64,000 nucleotides of DNA from an uncultured Lachnospiraceae bacterium (GTDB taxonomy: Bacteria > Bacillota > Clostridia > Lachnospirales > Lachnospiraceae). This document shows, one piece after another, positions 1 through 9,746 of this stretch (positions are counted from its first letter, which is position 1; each line of letters opens with the position of its first letter). Under the pieces are notes generated by a model. It did no database searches. It was not told the DNA's origin and saw only the letters and a program-made list of their open reading frames with translations. Position numbers and translations under genes: made by a program. The stretch lies in NCBI GenBank assembly GCA_910578555.1, contig CAJTPS010000007.1, positions 117,031-181,030 on the forward strand, read 5' to 3'.

Positions 1-324
1 CTTGATCGGCTTGATAATATAATCTTGCGCCTGATACCGGTATCCCTCAAGTCCGTACTGCGTCAGCGTCGTCAGGAAGATGAGACCCACCCGCTCATCC
101 ATCTGCCTGATATGCGCGGCCGTCCGCAGACCGTCCACCATCCGCATCTGAATATCGAGGAAGATCAGGTCGATCGTCGTGTCATATTTCTCTATCAGTT
201 CCATGCCGTCGTAATATGCCGTCACCCTGATCTCTTCCCCGGTCTCCTCGGCGTACCGTTTCAGCAATTCTGACATATGTGTCACAAATTGTTCTTCATC
301 ATCACAAATCGCTATGTGTGTCAT
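1..324 (-). CDS. LytTR-type response regulator, N-terminal part (runs off window)
   Basis: Reading the minus strand from the ATG at 324 gives a receiver domain that starts MTHIAICDDEEQ, with the acidic pocket at residues 8-10 and the phospho-acceptor Asp in DLIFLDIQM (about residue 57). The conserved Lys is in the IIKPI motif near the window edge. Only about 108 residues are present. The output domain lies outside, and LytTR is inferred from resemblance to the other LytTR regulators here. The start codon overlaps the stop of the upstream membrane protease gene (ATGA), so the two are translationally coupled. The usual Met-Pro after the Asp is Met-Arg. Confidence 0.8.
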   Translation of the reverse strand, partial: MTHIAICDDEEQFVTHMSELLKRYAEETGEEIRVTAYYDGMELIEKYDTTIDLIFLDIQMRMVDGLRTAAHIRQMDERVGLIFLTTLTQYGLEGYRYQAQDYIIKPIK

Positions 325-1286
325 TTCACATCCTTCTTCTTCCGCAGCAGGACGCATATCCCGACGAGCAGCACCACGCTCACACCCAGACCGCCCTCCG
401 GTCCAAACGCACCGCCGTTTAGAAGCTCTCTGCCCTCAACCATAGTACTGCGCAGTACCGAGCACTCCGTAACCATACCGCTCACGCGAAGCCCCCAGAA
501 ATTACCCTGTACCAGATTCCAGACACTGTGCACAGCCGCGACGCCCCAGATATTTCCTTTTTTCACAAAATAGAGAGAAGCAAATATGCCGAACAGTACC
601 AGATTGATAAAGGCGGGCACGCTGATCCCGTTGTTAAGCAAATGCAGCGCCGCAAAGATCACCGCATTGGAGATCACCGCCGTCCACATGGAGTATCTTC
701 TTGCAATCGAAACCATCACATATCCGCGGCAGATCACTTCCTCCGCCATACCCTGAAGCATAAAACCAAGTAAAAACAAGAAAAACATTAAAATACTAAA
801 GGTCTCGGAAAAACCTTCAATCTTAATCGCTCCCGCAGCCACACAGATCAGCACCGCCGAAGAAAACATCACAAATCCGACCACTAATCCGGTCAAATAC
901 TCCTTACCCATTCCTGATTTTATAAAGCCAAGCGTATCCGGTTTCCTCTTCTGGATCAGTCTGCAGAATAAGATGACAACGACTGTCATGCCAATCGTCG
1001 CAAACAGAGAAAAAACCATGTAAAGGTCAGAACTGCCGATCTGCGCCGCCGCTGCCGCCGCTGCTTCGACGTCACCTGCCGCTGCCGCTGACCGGTAATC
1101 CGCATTCTGTGCCAGAAGAATCAGTTCTCCCGGCAGCATGACCAGAACCTGACCGATCGAGCTGACCACAAATACCGCCAGAAAGATCAGAATCTCCAGA
1201 AACCAGTTCAAGCCTTTCTGCGCTTCCTGCGCCTTCACAACCGCCTGTGGCTTCTCCAACTGTAAACTAAATAATTGATTCTCCAT
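321..1286 (-). CDS. CPBP family intramembrane metalloprotease
   Basis: Polytopic membrane protein of about 321 residues of the CPBP (CAAX protease / bacteriocin-processing) family. The three family motifs are visible: EEVICR (EExxxR), the FAALH motif (FxxxH) and HSVWN (HxxxN) near the C-terminus, which would bind the catalytic metal in the membrane. An Ala-rich stretch (about residues 75-95) forms an unusual loop after the first membrane segment. The chosen ATG at 1286 has AGGGGAG about 9 bases upstream; the longer TTG frame from 1310 would put that sequence inside the gene. Such proteins often sit beside LytTR systems in peptide signalling or self-immunity, and the coupled regulator downstream fits this. 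The substrate is unknown. Confidence 0.85.
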   Translation of the reverse strand: MENQLFSLQLEKPQAVVKAQEAQKGLNWFLEILIFLAVFVVSSIGQVLVMLPGELILLAQNADYRSAAAAGDVEAAAAAAAQIGSSDLYMVFSLFATIGMTVVVILFCRLIQKRKPDTLGFIKSGMGKEYLTGLVVGFVMFSSAVLICVAAGAIKIEGFSETFSILMFFLFLLGFMLQGMAEEVICRGYVMVSIARRYSMWTAVISNAVIFAALHLLNNGISVPAFINLVLFGIFASLYFVKKGNIWGVAAVHSVWNLVQGNFWGLRVSGMVTECSVLRSTMVEGRELLNGGAFGPEGGLGVSVVLLVGICVLLRKKKDVK

Positions 1287-1432
1287 TTGTTTTTCTCCCC
1301 TTTTGACCAAGCTTAGTCATATTCTATCATAGCGTAACAGCCAAGTCACTATTGAAAATAATTGCTGCAAGGATCATTAACGGGAGGCTGCCCCGCAGCA
1401 AATACGTAACCGTTGATTCATTACACCTCTGG

Positions 1433-2296
1433 CTACTTCACAGCGCCGTCCGTCACGCCACTGATAATGTATTTCTGTAAAAAGACATAAATGATAATTG
1501 TCGGAACAGCTACGAGTATAATCGCTGCTGACATCAATGGCCATTCCGCCAGTTTATCACCCGAAAAGGAATAAAGTCCTGTCGCTGCTGTCTTTATCTT
1601 TGGCATATACATATAAGGCGTAAAGAAATCATTATATATTCCCAATATCTTCAAGATAACCGCTGTTGCAATTGCGGGCTTTAACTGCGGAAGGATGATC
1701 CGGAAATATGTGCATAATCTGGATGCGCCGTCAATTCTGGCACTTTCATCCAATGCCATAGGAATCTGATTGATAAATTGCACAAAAATGTAGATCTGCA
1801 TGATGTCTGTTCCTATGTACAAAATCACCCCGGCCATAATCGAATTATAAACGCCCAATGCTTTAATGATCTGAAATGTGGCAATCGTAACAGTCATGCC
1901 CGGAATAAAGGTCGGAATCAGGAACGCCAGCAAAATAATCCGCTTCAGTTTAAAGTCAAATCTGGATAAGGTGTATGCCACCATAGTTCCTAACAATATC
2001 GCAAGCGGAACACTGACCAGAACCAGTATCCCGGTATTCAAAAATCCTGTCAGAAATTTTCCCTCGATAAATGCTCTTACATAGTTCTGAATGTTCAAAA
2101 TATTCTCCGGCAGCGAGTATACTCCCTTCATCATGTACTCTGAATTACTTTTCAGCGATACGTTTATTACGATAAACAAGGGTGCAAAAACGATTACAAC
2201 ACCGGCACATAAAATCGCATATATGATTACTTTTCCCAGCATATTATTCACAACAAAGGTAGATGCCTCTGCCACGCTTTTTTTCTTTCCATTCAT
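1433..2296 (-). CDS. carbohydrate ABC transporter permease (MalG-like, CUT1)
   Basis: 287 residues with about six membrane segments. The cytoplasmic EAA loop is visible as DESARIDGASRLCTYFRIIL with its conserved Gly, which docks the ATPase. This is the inner-membrane subunit of a sugar importer. It overlaps the preceding permease by four bases (ATGA), so the two should be made in equal amounts. No ATPase gene is in the operon; CUT1 systems commonly share an MsmX-type ATPase encoded elsewhere. GH130 upstream and a mannanase-like enzyme nearby suggest beta-mannooligosaccharides as cargo, which is inference. Confidence 0.9.
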   Translation of the reverse strand: MNGKKKSVAEASTFVVNNMLGKVIIYAILCAGVVIVFAPLFIVINVSLKSNSEYMMKGVYSLPENILNIQNYVRAFIEGKFLTGFLNTGILVLVSVPLAILLGTMVAYTLSRFDFKLKRIILLAFLIPTFIPGMTVTIATFQIIKALGVYNSIMAGVILYIGTDIMQIYIFVQFINQIPMALDESARIDGASRLCTYFRIILPQLKPAIATAVILKILGIYNDFFTPYMYMPKIKTAATGLYSFSGDKLAEWPLMSAAIILVAVPTIIIYVFLQKYIISGVTDGAVK

Positions 2297-3165
2297 CCGT
2301 TTTTGCCCTCCTTTAAGAATACTTTCTGGACAACAATAAGCAGCATAATAATGATAAGTAAAACTACACCCATTGCCGCTGCTTTCCCGTATTTTCTGTA
2401 GGTATATGCAAGTTCCAAAGACTTGCTTATAAAAGTTGCAGTTCTGCCATTCGGTCCGCCCCTGGTAATGATAAAGGGCTCAAAATATACCTGCAGTGCG
2501 CCGTTTAGACTAAGCAGCAATGACATTTCAAACATACTTTTTATATTAGGAAATGTAATATAGCAGACTGTCTGGAAGAATCCGGCTCCGTCAATTCTCG
2601 CCGCTTCATAAATCTCATTGGAAATGGACTGCAGCGCCGCCAGATAAATAACCATGGAAAACCCGACATATTTCCAGAAGCTTATAAATGATAAGGCAAA
2701 ATTAGATGCATAGGATGTACTGATAAAATGGATCGACTGCAATCCCAGCTTATTCAATATCATATTGACGGGAGAGTTGCTATAGTCATACATATAGTTA
2801 AACATGAACGCCACTGCAACTCCGTTGATAATGTATGGCATGAACAGAATTGTCCTGAATGTCTTTTTCATTTTAATACTGCTGTTCAATAGGATTGCAA
2901 GGAACAGTCCAAAAAACTGCTGTAAAATTGCAGTGACAACATACGCCATGTTGTTAGCAAAGGTCTGAAATAATTCTTTCTGTGAAAATATTTCCCTGTA
3001 ATTTTTCATTCCGACATAATGCATTTCCGGTGACATCCCGTTCCAGTCCGTAAAACTCAGCTGAAACAATTTCACCAACGGATAATAAGAAAATAGCGCC
3101 AGCAATATAATCGGTATCACAAGAAATCCTATGATAAATATTCTATCCTTTAATTTTGCTTTCAT
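2293..3165 (-). CDS. sugar ABC transporter permease (MalF/UgpA-like, CUT1)
   Basis: About 290 residues with a basic N-terminus, six apparent membrane segments and the EAA loop (YEAARIDGAGFFQTVCYI) near residue 190. It pairs with the overlapping MalG-like permease to form the import channel. The ATG at 3165 is preferred over the one at 3177 because the GGAGG lies between them at the right spacing. The 18 bases before this ribosome-binding site, TGACGCTTCGGAATGGAG, are identical to those before the sigma-factor gene at 50375. A strong hairpin separates it from the binding-protein gene upstream. Confidence 0.9.
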   Translation of the reverse strand: MKAKLKDRIFIIGFLVIPIILLALFSYYPLVKLFQLSFTDWNGMSPEMHYVGMKNYREIFSQKELFQTFANNMAYVVTAILQQFFGLFLAILLNSSIKMKKTFRTILFMPYIINGVAVAFMFNYMYDYSNSPVNMILNKLGLQSIHFISTSYASNFALSFISFWKYVGFSMVIYLAALQSISNEIYEAARIDGAGFFQTVCYITFPNIKSMFEMSLLLSLNGALQVYFEPFIITRGGPNGRTATFISKSLELAYTYRKYGKAAAMGVVLLIIIMLLIVVQKVFLKEGKNG

Positions 3166-3204
3166 CTTTTCCTCCATTCCGAAGCGTCACAAATTCTTTC
3201 TTTA

Positions 3205-3245
3205 AAAGTCATTCGGCAGTATCGCCGATTACGATACTGCCGAAT
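3205..3245 (-). terminator. hairpin between binding-protein and permease genes
   Basis: A perfect 14-bp inverted repeat, ATTCGGCAGTATCG (3211-3224) against its complement at 3232-3245, with a 7-base loop. On the minus strand it is followed by GACTTTTA. It probably acts as a partial terminator or mRNA stabiliser that keeps the binding protein more abundant than the permeases. Confidence 0.7.
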
Positions 3246-3275
3246 AAAATCAACAATGACAAGCTTATGTGTCTT

Positions 3276-4634
3276 TTATCCCTGATAATTTACGCGCGCG
3301 GCTGCCCACTTATCATTCCATTCATCCACCATTTGCTGAGCCTTTAAATCATCCGGCTCCATAACATAGGTCAGGAAAAAGTTCTGTCCGTCCAACTCGA
3401 TGTCAGCCCTGATGTTGCTGAACTTTGCATTACCCACAATCGGGGAAAGAGGCTCCACACCATAGGAGAGCAGTTCTGCAACAAAAGGATCATCTACCAC
3501 AATATTTACATCGGAGGGAATCTCTGTTTCCATGAAAGGGTTCTCCAGCATATATGTCAAAAACGCTTTTGCCAGTTCCGGAGACTCCGTATCTTTGGAA
3601 ATGCCCCACTGCTTACCTGCACCGGCCTTAATGTTCTTAGCGCCCGGGAACGGGAACATACCAATATCTTCCTGTTTTGCACCAAGCTCTACAAACTGTG
3701 CCGGAAGCCAGTTCTCCGAATAGTGCATTGCCACTTTACCCTGTGCAAAATCCAGTTTAAACTGATCCCAGTTCGCAGACATAATATCTTCTTCAAGTTG
3801 TCCTTTCTTATACAATTCACGGACAATATTCATGGAATTAAGCATAACATCATCATAAATCTGATCCTGCTCGGCATATTTATTTTCACCGCGCTCATCC
3901 CCGGCGGTCAAAGCCACTTCCCCATGTCCGCACCATGCAAAAATAGGCCAGATATCCTTAAATGCTGTTCCAACCGGTATGATCCCGGCTGCCTGCAGCT
4001 GATCACAGACTTCGTAGAATTCTTCAACTGTCATCGGAACTTTTTCAATGCCTGCCTGTGCAAATGCTGCTTTATTATAAATCATGCCGCAATAGGAAAC
4101 TGTCAGCGGCAGTACATAGAGGTTTCCATCCGATCCCCTGCCGTTTTCGTAAAACAGGATATCATCTGCCGTAAACGGAAGGTCATCTATCGGAAGAAAG
4201 TAATCTGCATATACATCGGAATTCATAGCATCGTCTATCACATAGAAAAGATCCGGTGCCTCCCCGCCTGCGATTCTCGTAGGAATAACATCGTCATATT
4301 CTTTAATTGTTTCAAATTCAACCGTTGTGCCGGGATGCAGAGCCATGAATTCCTCCGCATAGGCCACTAAAGTATCCTCAATATCTGTTCTGTTGCTTGC
4401 CACCACAATGCTGCCGGATAAAGCTTCGTCGTTTTCCTCCGCTCCTGTGTCAGCCTCTGTGTCACCAGCCGCTTCCTGCTGTGTGGCAATTTCTGTATTC
4501 TGATCACTCTCAGCCTCAATTCCCGCATTGCTTCCTGTATTGCTCTGCGTTCCCTTTCCTGTATTCCCGCAGCCAGCCAGTGAACTCGCTGTCATCGCAG
4601 CTATTAAAAATATTGCTACAGATTTTTTCTTCAT
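3276..4634 (-). CDS. sugar ABC transporter substrate-binding lipoprotein
   Basis: About 452 residues. A signal peptide with lipobox LAGC predicts a lipid-anchored extracytoplasmic protein. An acidic, Thr/Glu-rich linker (about residues 28-70) precedes the extracellular solute-binding family 1 fold (SIVVASNRTDIEDTL onward). The ATG at 4634 follows GGGAGG; the upstream TTG frame would include that site. It lies just downstream of the GH130 gene on the same strand and feeds the two permeases. The ligand is inferred from context to be a beta-mannoside oligosaccharide. Confidence 0.9.
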   Translation of the reverse strand: MKKKSVAIFLIAAMTASSLAGCGNTGKGTQSNTGSNAGIEAESDQNTEIATQQEAAGDTEADTGAEENDEALSGSIVVASNRTDIEDTLVAYAEEFMALHPGTTVEFETIKEYDDVIPTRIAGGEAPDLFYVIDDAMNSDVYADYFLPIDDLPFTADDILFYENGRGSDGNLYVLPLTVSYCGMIYNKAAFAQAGIEKVPMTVEEFYEVCDQLQAAGIIPVGTAFKDIWPIFAWCGHGEVALTAGDERGENKYAEQDQIYDDVMLNSMNIVRELYKKGQLEEDIMSANWDQFKLDFAQGKVAMHYSENWLPAQFVELGAKQEDIGMFPFPGAKNIKAGAGKQWGISKDTESPELAKAFLTYMLENPFMETEIPSDVNIVVDDPFVAELLSYGVEPLSPIVGNAKFSNIRADIELDGQNFFLTYVMEPDDLKAQQMVDEWNDKWAAARVNYQG

Positions 4635-4759
4635 TTTGATTCCTCCCAACTTTATTTTTTGTTCTTATTTGAAATTGCAATTCCTGTAATTATCGTATCA
4701 AACCGCCTGTTTCTTTTAAATTACCGGTCTTTGTTTTTATATACAATATTTTGTATCCC

Positions 4760-5965
4760 TTATTCTATTTCATTACCGTTTTCATCAAAAGAACTTACAT
4801 AATCTACTATTTCCTCAAGATTCGCCCGGGCCAGTCCAACCTTTTGATCCGCAGCCCCATAGCTCATGACCAGTTCTTCATCCATTACAATGCCGCCGGA
4901 AGTAAAAATACAGGGACACGCAAATTTATCCGGAAGTTCCCATTTCTGCCTTGCATACATCAGACGCTCAGGACATCTGTGAATAATCAACGGAAAATCA
5001 TCCTCTTGCTCTTCCACGATCATAAAGGACTGGGTATAGCCATAATCCGGCATCTGCTTTCCATGGTAAGATATCAGCCACTTTCCACTTTCTATTTCAA
5101 CAGGCGGAAAGCTTGCGCCGATCCTCTCCTCTTCCCAATCGAAGATTCCCTTTGCCAGTAATTTATGCATACATTTTCCCGTGCAAAAATCTTCCGGTTT
5201 TTCCGCTGCTGCAAGGAAAATCGCCGGTTTGTATATTCCCTTTCCAGCCTCGAATTTATCCGGGTTTTCCGGTCTGTGCAGCATAACATACCGCATTTTT
5301 CCGTCTATCTTCATCTTACGGGGAAACAGGAAAACATCCCTGTTCGCCGTCACATTTCCATCCGTAAGGTTACAGACATAGCCAAACGCCCGCTCATATT
5401 CCCTGCTTTTCAGCTTGTCCAGATCCAGCTTAAACAACACCGTTGTCGTATCGTTTCGGGATGCTGTTGTCCCAAAGGGATTATCCGGCTCCATTGCCCA
5501 ATCAGGAATGTTATCCCTTCTTTTATCTCCCTCCCAGTACGGACCGGGTGGAAACATCCGGCACGCCGTTGTCAGATACAGTTCTCCCTCCACCTCAAAA
5601 ATACGGGGATCTTCCACGCAGCCATTGGCATAGTTCACTACCTCCCTGTCATATATATCCCTGATATACATTTTGTCCATCTCATACTCTAACGCCGGGG
5701 CAAGCGCCGGTCTGCCAAAATCCGGCTGCCACGTTTCCCCTCTGTCATCACTTTTGGCATATCCCAGAAAAATAGGATACGGATCAGATTTTCCTTTCAG
5801 ATTCTTCGCCGGCCACGGTCCGGTTGCGCGGAATAACATATGTATGGTATCGGAATACGGGTCTTTAACGATTGCCGGGTTCAGTACCATAGTATCAGCC
5901 CATATGCACCCCTCCTTCGGCTCTAATACCGGTTCCGGCGAATATCTGATGATCGGTTTATGCAT
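4760..5965 (-). CDS. glycoside hydrolase family 130 protein (mannoside phosphorylase-like)
   Basis: 401 residues resembling GH130 five-bladed beta-propeller enzymes. The tell-tale segment is GCVEDPRIFEVEGELYLT at about residue 115, followed by repeating blade motifs. Characterised family members are mostly inverting phosphorylases of beta-mannosides (mannosyl-glucose, mannooligosaccharides, mannosyl-GlcNAc), with some hydrolases. There is no signal peptide, so it should act in the cytoplasm on imported oligosaccharides. GGGGGA precedes the ATG. It is the first gene of the importer operon. The subfamily and substrate cannot be fixed by eye. Confidence 0.8.
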   Translation of the reverse strand: MHKPIIRYSPEPVLEPKEGCIWADTMVLNPAIVKDPYSDTIHMLFRATGPWPAKNLKGKSDPYPIFLGYAKSDDRGETWQPDFGRPALAPALEYEMDKMYIRDIYDREVVNYANGCVEDPRIFEVEGELYLTTACRMFPPGPYWEGDKRRDNIPDWAMEPDNPFGTTASRNDTTTVLFKLDLDKLKSREYERAFGYVCNLTDGNVTANRDVFLFPRKMKIDGKMRYVMLHRPENPDKFEAGKGIYKPAIFLAAAEKPEDFCTGKCMHKLLAKGIFDWEEERIGASFPPVEIESGKWLISYHGKQMPDYGYTQSFMIVEEQEDDFPLIIHRCPERLMYARQKWELPDKFACPCIFTSGGIVMDEELVMSYGAADQKVGLARANLEEIVDYVSSFDENGNEIE

Positions 5966-6110
5966 TGTCTTCCCCCTCTCTGTTTTGATACTGCCATGGT
6001 ATCACAGCCTTACTGACGAAAAAAATAGCCGGCCTTTTGATTCCTATACACTTTTTTAGATTGAATCATTGCCGGCTACTTTGCGCTATATAATTTGATT
6101 GATGGAGATA

Positions 6111-7676
6111 TCAATAAACCGAGTTTCTATACTCCTTAGGAGACATCCCGAGTTTCTTTTTGAAAGCCCTGCCAAACGATACCGCGTCTTCATATCCAAC
6201 CAGATTTCCAATTTCATAGACCTTAATCTTAGGATCCCGCAGAAGTTTCTTTGCATTCTCCATCCTGATATCCAAAAGAAAATCAGAAAAATTTATCCCT
6301 GTCTCAACCTTAAATAAGTTACTGAAATAAGATGCATTTAATTCCACATATTCAGCGACATCATTAAGATTGATCTGCTTATGGTAATTTTCTTTTATAT
6401 ATTTTTTCGCAAGTTCTATTCTTTTTTTACTCCTCTTCTCTTTTTCGGCTTTCATATATTCAACCGTTCCCTGCAAAACAGCGTTCATAAAAGACTTCAG
6501 ATCCCGGTATGTATTCAGGTAATCAATCTGAAATTGATAATCCTGTCCACACAAGCGCAGTACACTTTCAAAATCTTTGATCCGAAACGTGAGCATCTCT
6601 ATCATTCTGTGCATATATTTCCGGAATTTTTCCGGCTCACAATAACTTAAGTCCAAAAAAACCCGTTCCATAACCTGTTTTGCTTTTATATAGTCGCACA
6701 TTTCCAGATAATGCACCAGTTCGCTGACCGGCTGTTCCAGATCATACTTGATATCAATGCACTTTCCGGAAATTTCATGATAGTAAATCTGTTTATTCTG
6801 TCCAAGATAAAATCTTGCCTGAATGGCTTCCCATGCTTCTCTGTACGCCTGCTTCATTTCTGAAACTTCATTGTGTACATTACTCACTCCCATAGAATCC
6901 GTAACCTCCTCATCTGAGAGATCATTCAGTACAGTAAATATCTTTTGGGATAGCAATTTACCCTGTACTTCGCTGTTGCAAAAAAGAATCATTAATATTT
7001 CCCGGTCATTCATGCAGAAGCAATATTCATAATCCTTTTTTTCCTTCAGTTCCTCCGCTATCTTTTCCATATCATTATGCAAGTGCTTTTCGTTCTGCTG
7101 GATATCCTGACATTGCCCGTAATAATGGTCCGCACAAATAGCAGCTACCAGATAACAGGGATATTGTACATTTACTCTCAAGGCTTCCAGTTCCTGTATC
7201 TCGTCCGGCTTAACCTCTCCGTCATCCTTTAAAAGATGCGCCATGATATCTGCAATCAATACATTCTTATTTTTCTTTCTGTGGCTTTCTGACGCTTTAT
7301 CTGATACTATTTTTTCCTCAATATTTTCCAGTCTTACCAGCAGATCCTCTTTCTGAAAAGGCTTTAACAGATAATCCACCGCACCGTGCATGAAAGCATT
7401 ACGCACATAGTCAAATTCATCAAATCCACTCAGTACAATAATCCGTATCTTTCTATCCCGCTCTCTGATTTTTTTAATCAGATCAATCCCGTCCATAACA
7501 GGCATGCGCACATCTGTTATCAGGATATCGACTTCTGGTGTTTCGTCCAGTTTTCTCAAGGCAGCTTCACCATCTCCCGCTTCCGCTGTCACTTTCCAGC
7601 CGCGGTCCGCCTTCTGAATGATCTTCTTCATTCCCTCCCTGATAATGATATCATCGTCCACCAACATGATATTCAT
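6111..7676 (-). CDS. YesN-type response regulator with AraC DNA-binding domain
   Basis: 521 residues. The N-terminal receiver starts MNIMLVDDDIII; its phospho-acceptor Asp is in DILITDVRMP (about residue 55), with Thr/Ser in IIVLSG and Lys in LLKPF. A long linker, roughly 140-410, is followed by a C-terminal AraC/XylS double helix-turn-helix ending KKKLGMSPKEYRN. The ATG at 7676 follows GGAGGG; the longer frame lacks a good site. It is divergent from the YesM-like kinase across about 120 bp, the usual arrangement of sugar-sensing pairs. It probably controls the transporter/GH130 operon and perhaps the giant secreted enzyme. Confidence 0.92.
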   Translation of the reverse strand: MNIMLVDDDIIIREGMKKIIQKADRGWKVTAEAGDGEAALRKLDETPEVDILITDVRMPVMDGIDLIKKIRERDRKIRIIVLSGFDEFDYVRNAFMHGAVDYLLKPFQKEDLLVRLENIEEKIVSDKASESHRKKNKNVLIADIMAHLLKDDGEVKPDEIQELEALRVNVQYPCYLVAAICADHYYGQCQDIQQNEKHLHNDMEKIAEELKEKKDYEYCFCMNDREILMILFCNSEVQGKLLSQKIFTVLNDLSDEEVTDSMGVSNVHNEVSEMKQAYREAWEAIQARFYLGQNKQIYYHEISGKCIDIKYDLEQPVSELVHYLEMCDYIKAKQVMERVFLDLSYCEPEKFRKYMHRMIEMLTFRIKDFESVLRLCGQDYQFQIDYLNTYRDLKSFMNAVLQGTVEYMKAEKEKRSKKRIELAKKYIKENYHKQINLNDVAEYVELNASYFSNLFKVETGINFSDFLLDIRMENAKKLLRDPKIKVYEIGNLVGYEDAVSFGRAFKKKLGMSPKEYRNSVY

Positions 7677-7796
7677 ATGATTCCCTCCATGCATAACTGT
7701 TAAATTCTCCCTGTCTGCACACCCTTGCAATCTGCATCCGCATTTTATATAATATCAGTATATATCAGGAATACCGGATTGAAAGGGCGATAGACC

Positions 7797-9587
7797 ATGA
7801 AAAAAATTATTAATTTTATAAGAAATTCTTCTATTTTTTTTCGTCTATCCATGATTATCATTATTGTTTTCATCCCGATCCTCAGTTTATTTTTCATCAC
7901 ATCAAACAACTACCGTATAGAAAAACAAAACTCCATTTATACTATGGTTAATCAAAATAACCATCAGACCATTTCAAAAATTAATGATTACATTAATGAC
8001 ATTAACAATATAACCAAAATTCCATTAACATATAAGCAGGCAGATGATACTTATATGGGGCAGCTATATAATTTTACCGTAAATAACATTAACTCCTATA
8101 AATTTCAGCTTTTAAATGAACAGATTTTTGAGGAGATATTTGCGTACAAGAACTCCGTCAATTCATGTTATATCTTCAACTTAACAGGCCAGGGGGATTA
8201 TAAGGTGCGTGATGCCGTTTACCAGCCGTTTAACCCCTCATCAGAACCATGGTTTTCCGAATGCATAGATGCTTTCGGTAAGCCCGTTTTAGTTGACACC
8301 TATGAACTTCCTTATATTGTAAATGAAAAAAGCAAGCCCTTTTATGTCTTTGGAGTAGCCCGCGGCATTGTCCGGGTCTCAGATGCCTCCGTAATAGGGA
8401 TTCTCCTGGTCAATACCAAAATATCCTATTTTGAAGATATCTGTGACAATATGAAACTCACAGAAAATCATCGTGTCGTCATACTGCATGATGATTACAC
8501 CATCTATGACACCGTTCCGGAAAATATTGCCAAGCCTGCAGAAGACATTCTGTTATCCATTCCGGACAATACGGATGAAACCATGTTTTCCTTAAAGATC
8601 AACAATGAATCCTTTCTGATTTCTTCCGTTGACTCCGATTCCAATGATTTACACGTCATCAGCCTGATCCCCGAGTCAGAACTTTTTTTCGAAATAAACC
8701 AGCTTCAGAAACGTAATCTTGTGATCCTGACGATTGTGATGACATTGTCTCTGTTCTGCCTGTTTTATACTTCCAGACAGATCATCGTTCCAATCAGGCA
8801 CCTGAGCAAAATAATGAAGATTGCCGAATCCGGCGATTTCAGTACACATATCCAGGTTGACAGAATGGATGAAGTCGGAATGCTCTCCGTATCCTACAAT
8901 TCCCTGCTGGATAAAATTAATGAGCTGATTCATGAAGTTTATCTCCAAAAGATTGCTTCCAGTGAATCCCAGTTCCAGATGCTGCAATCACAGATCAACC
9001 CACATTTCTTATACAATACCCTCGAATCCATCAGTATGATGGCTACCATTAATGATGATGAAACCACCGCGGAAATGGCAACAGAACTTGGAGGCCTCCT
9101 CCGTTATAGCATCAGCAATATTAATCAGCCGGTATCCTTAAGCGAGGAGATTGCCCAGCTAAAGAAATATGTTTCCCTTCTCGAACGCCGTTTTCGCTCC
9201 CAATATAGTATTACCATTAATATTGATGCCAGATATTACTCCATTTCCATGCCTAAGCTTATCTTACAGCCGATTCTGGAAAACGCCATTTATCACGGTA
9301 TGGCTTCCGTACGGTCAGACGGGAAGATTGTAGTATCTGCTGAAAAAGCAGACCCGCATACTCTTCTTCTGACGGTATCGGACAACGGTTCGGGCATGTC
9401 CGAAGAAAAGATCCGGAATCTAAATGCATACATCAATGAAAAGAATGATTTATTCAAAGGCATCGGCATGAGAAACGTGAACCGCAGAATAAAATTATTC
9501 TGTGGCCCCGAATACGGTCTAACCGTTTATAGCTCCGCTGACAAGGGCACCACTGTTGCTGTACGTATCCGCATTGATATACCATAA
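7797..9587 (+). CDS. YesM-type sensor histidine kinase
   Basis: 596 residues. There is an N-terminal membrane segment (about 14-36), then an extracytoplasmic sensing region of about 260 residues (dCache-like by position), a second membrane segment near 305, a HAMP linker, and a His_kinase domain with QINPHFLYNTLES. In this PF06580 family the His of that motif is phosphorylated. The HATPase domain has LILQPILENAIYHG and a DNGSGM box. It sits head-to-head with its likely partner response regulator at 6111-7676. Together they should sense an extracellular sugar. Confidence 0.93.
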   Translation: MKKIINFIRNSSIFFRLSMIIIIVFIPILSLFFITSNNYRIEKQNSIYTMVNQNNHQTISKINDYINDINNITKIPLTYKQADDTYMGQLYNFTVNNINSYKFQLLNEQIFEEIFAYKNSVNSCYIFNLTGQGDYKVRDAVYQPFNPSSEPWFSECIDAFGKPVLVDTYELPYIVNEKSKPFYVFGVARGIVRVSDASVIGILLVNTKISYFEDICDNMKLTENHRVVILHDDYTIYDTVPENIAKPAEDILLSIPDNTDETMFSLKINNESFLISSVDSDSNDLHVISLIPESELFFEINQLQKRNLVILTIVMTLSLFCLFYTSRQIIVPIRHLSKIMKIAESGDFSTHIQVDRMDEVGMLSVSYNSLLDKINELIHEVYLQKIASSESQFQMLQSQINPHFLYNTLESISMMATINDDETTAEMATELGGLLRYSISNINQPVSLSEEIAQLKKYVSLLERRFRSQYSITINIDARYYSISMPKLILQPILENAIYHGMASVRSDGKIVVSAEKADPHTLLLTVSDNGSGMSEEKIRNLNAYINEKNDLFKGIGMRNVNRRIKLFCGPEYGLTVYSSADKGTTVAVRIRIDIP

Positions 9588-9683
9588 TTACACATCATTT
9601 CTATTGATCCACAGCCTTTCTCTCCGTGGACTTCAGATTTGCGCCCGCTGGAGGCATACTCTGGTATGCTCAAGATACAGAAA

Positions 9684-9707
9684 GGAATCTCCCTTTCGGG
9701 AAATCCC
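9684..9707 (-). terminator. terminator hairpin after the giant secreted enzyme gene
   Basis: On the minus strand GGGATTTCCC, a GAAA loop and GGGAGATTCC form a 10-bp stem with G-U wobble, followed by a T-rich stretch (TTTCTGTATCTT). It lies between convergent genes. Confidence 0.65.
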
Positions 9708-9746
9708 TTTCCGCACAACTACTTATTTATTTCGCTCTGCCCCACA

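Noticed and set aside
3723..4370. 215-residue plus-strand ORF opposite the binding-protein gene
   Set aside because: It is antisense to a clear solute-binding lipoprotein and rich in His, Cys and Ile without any domain.
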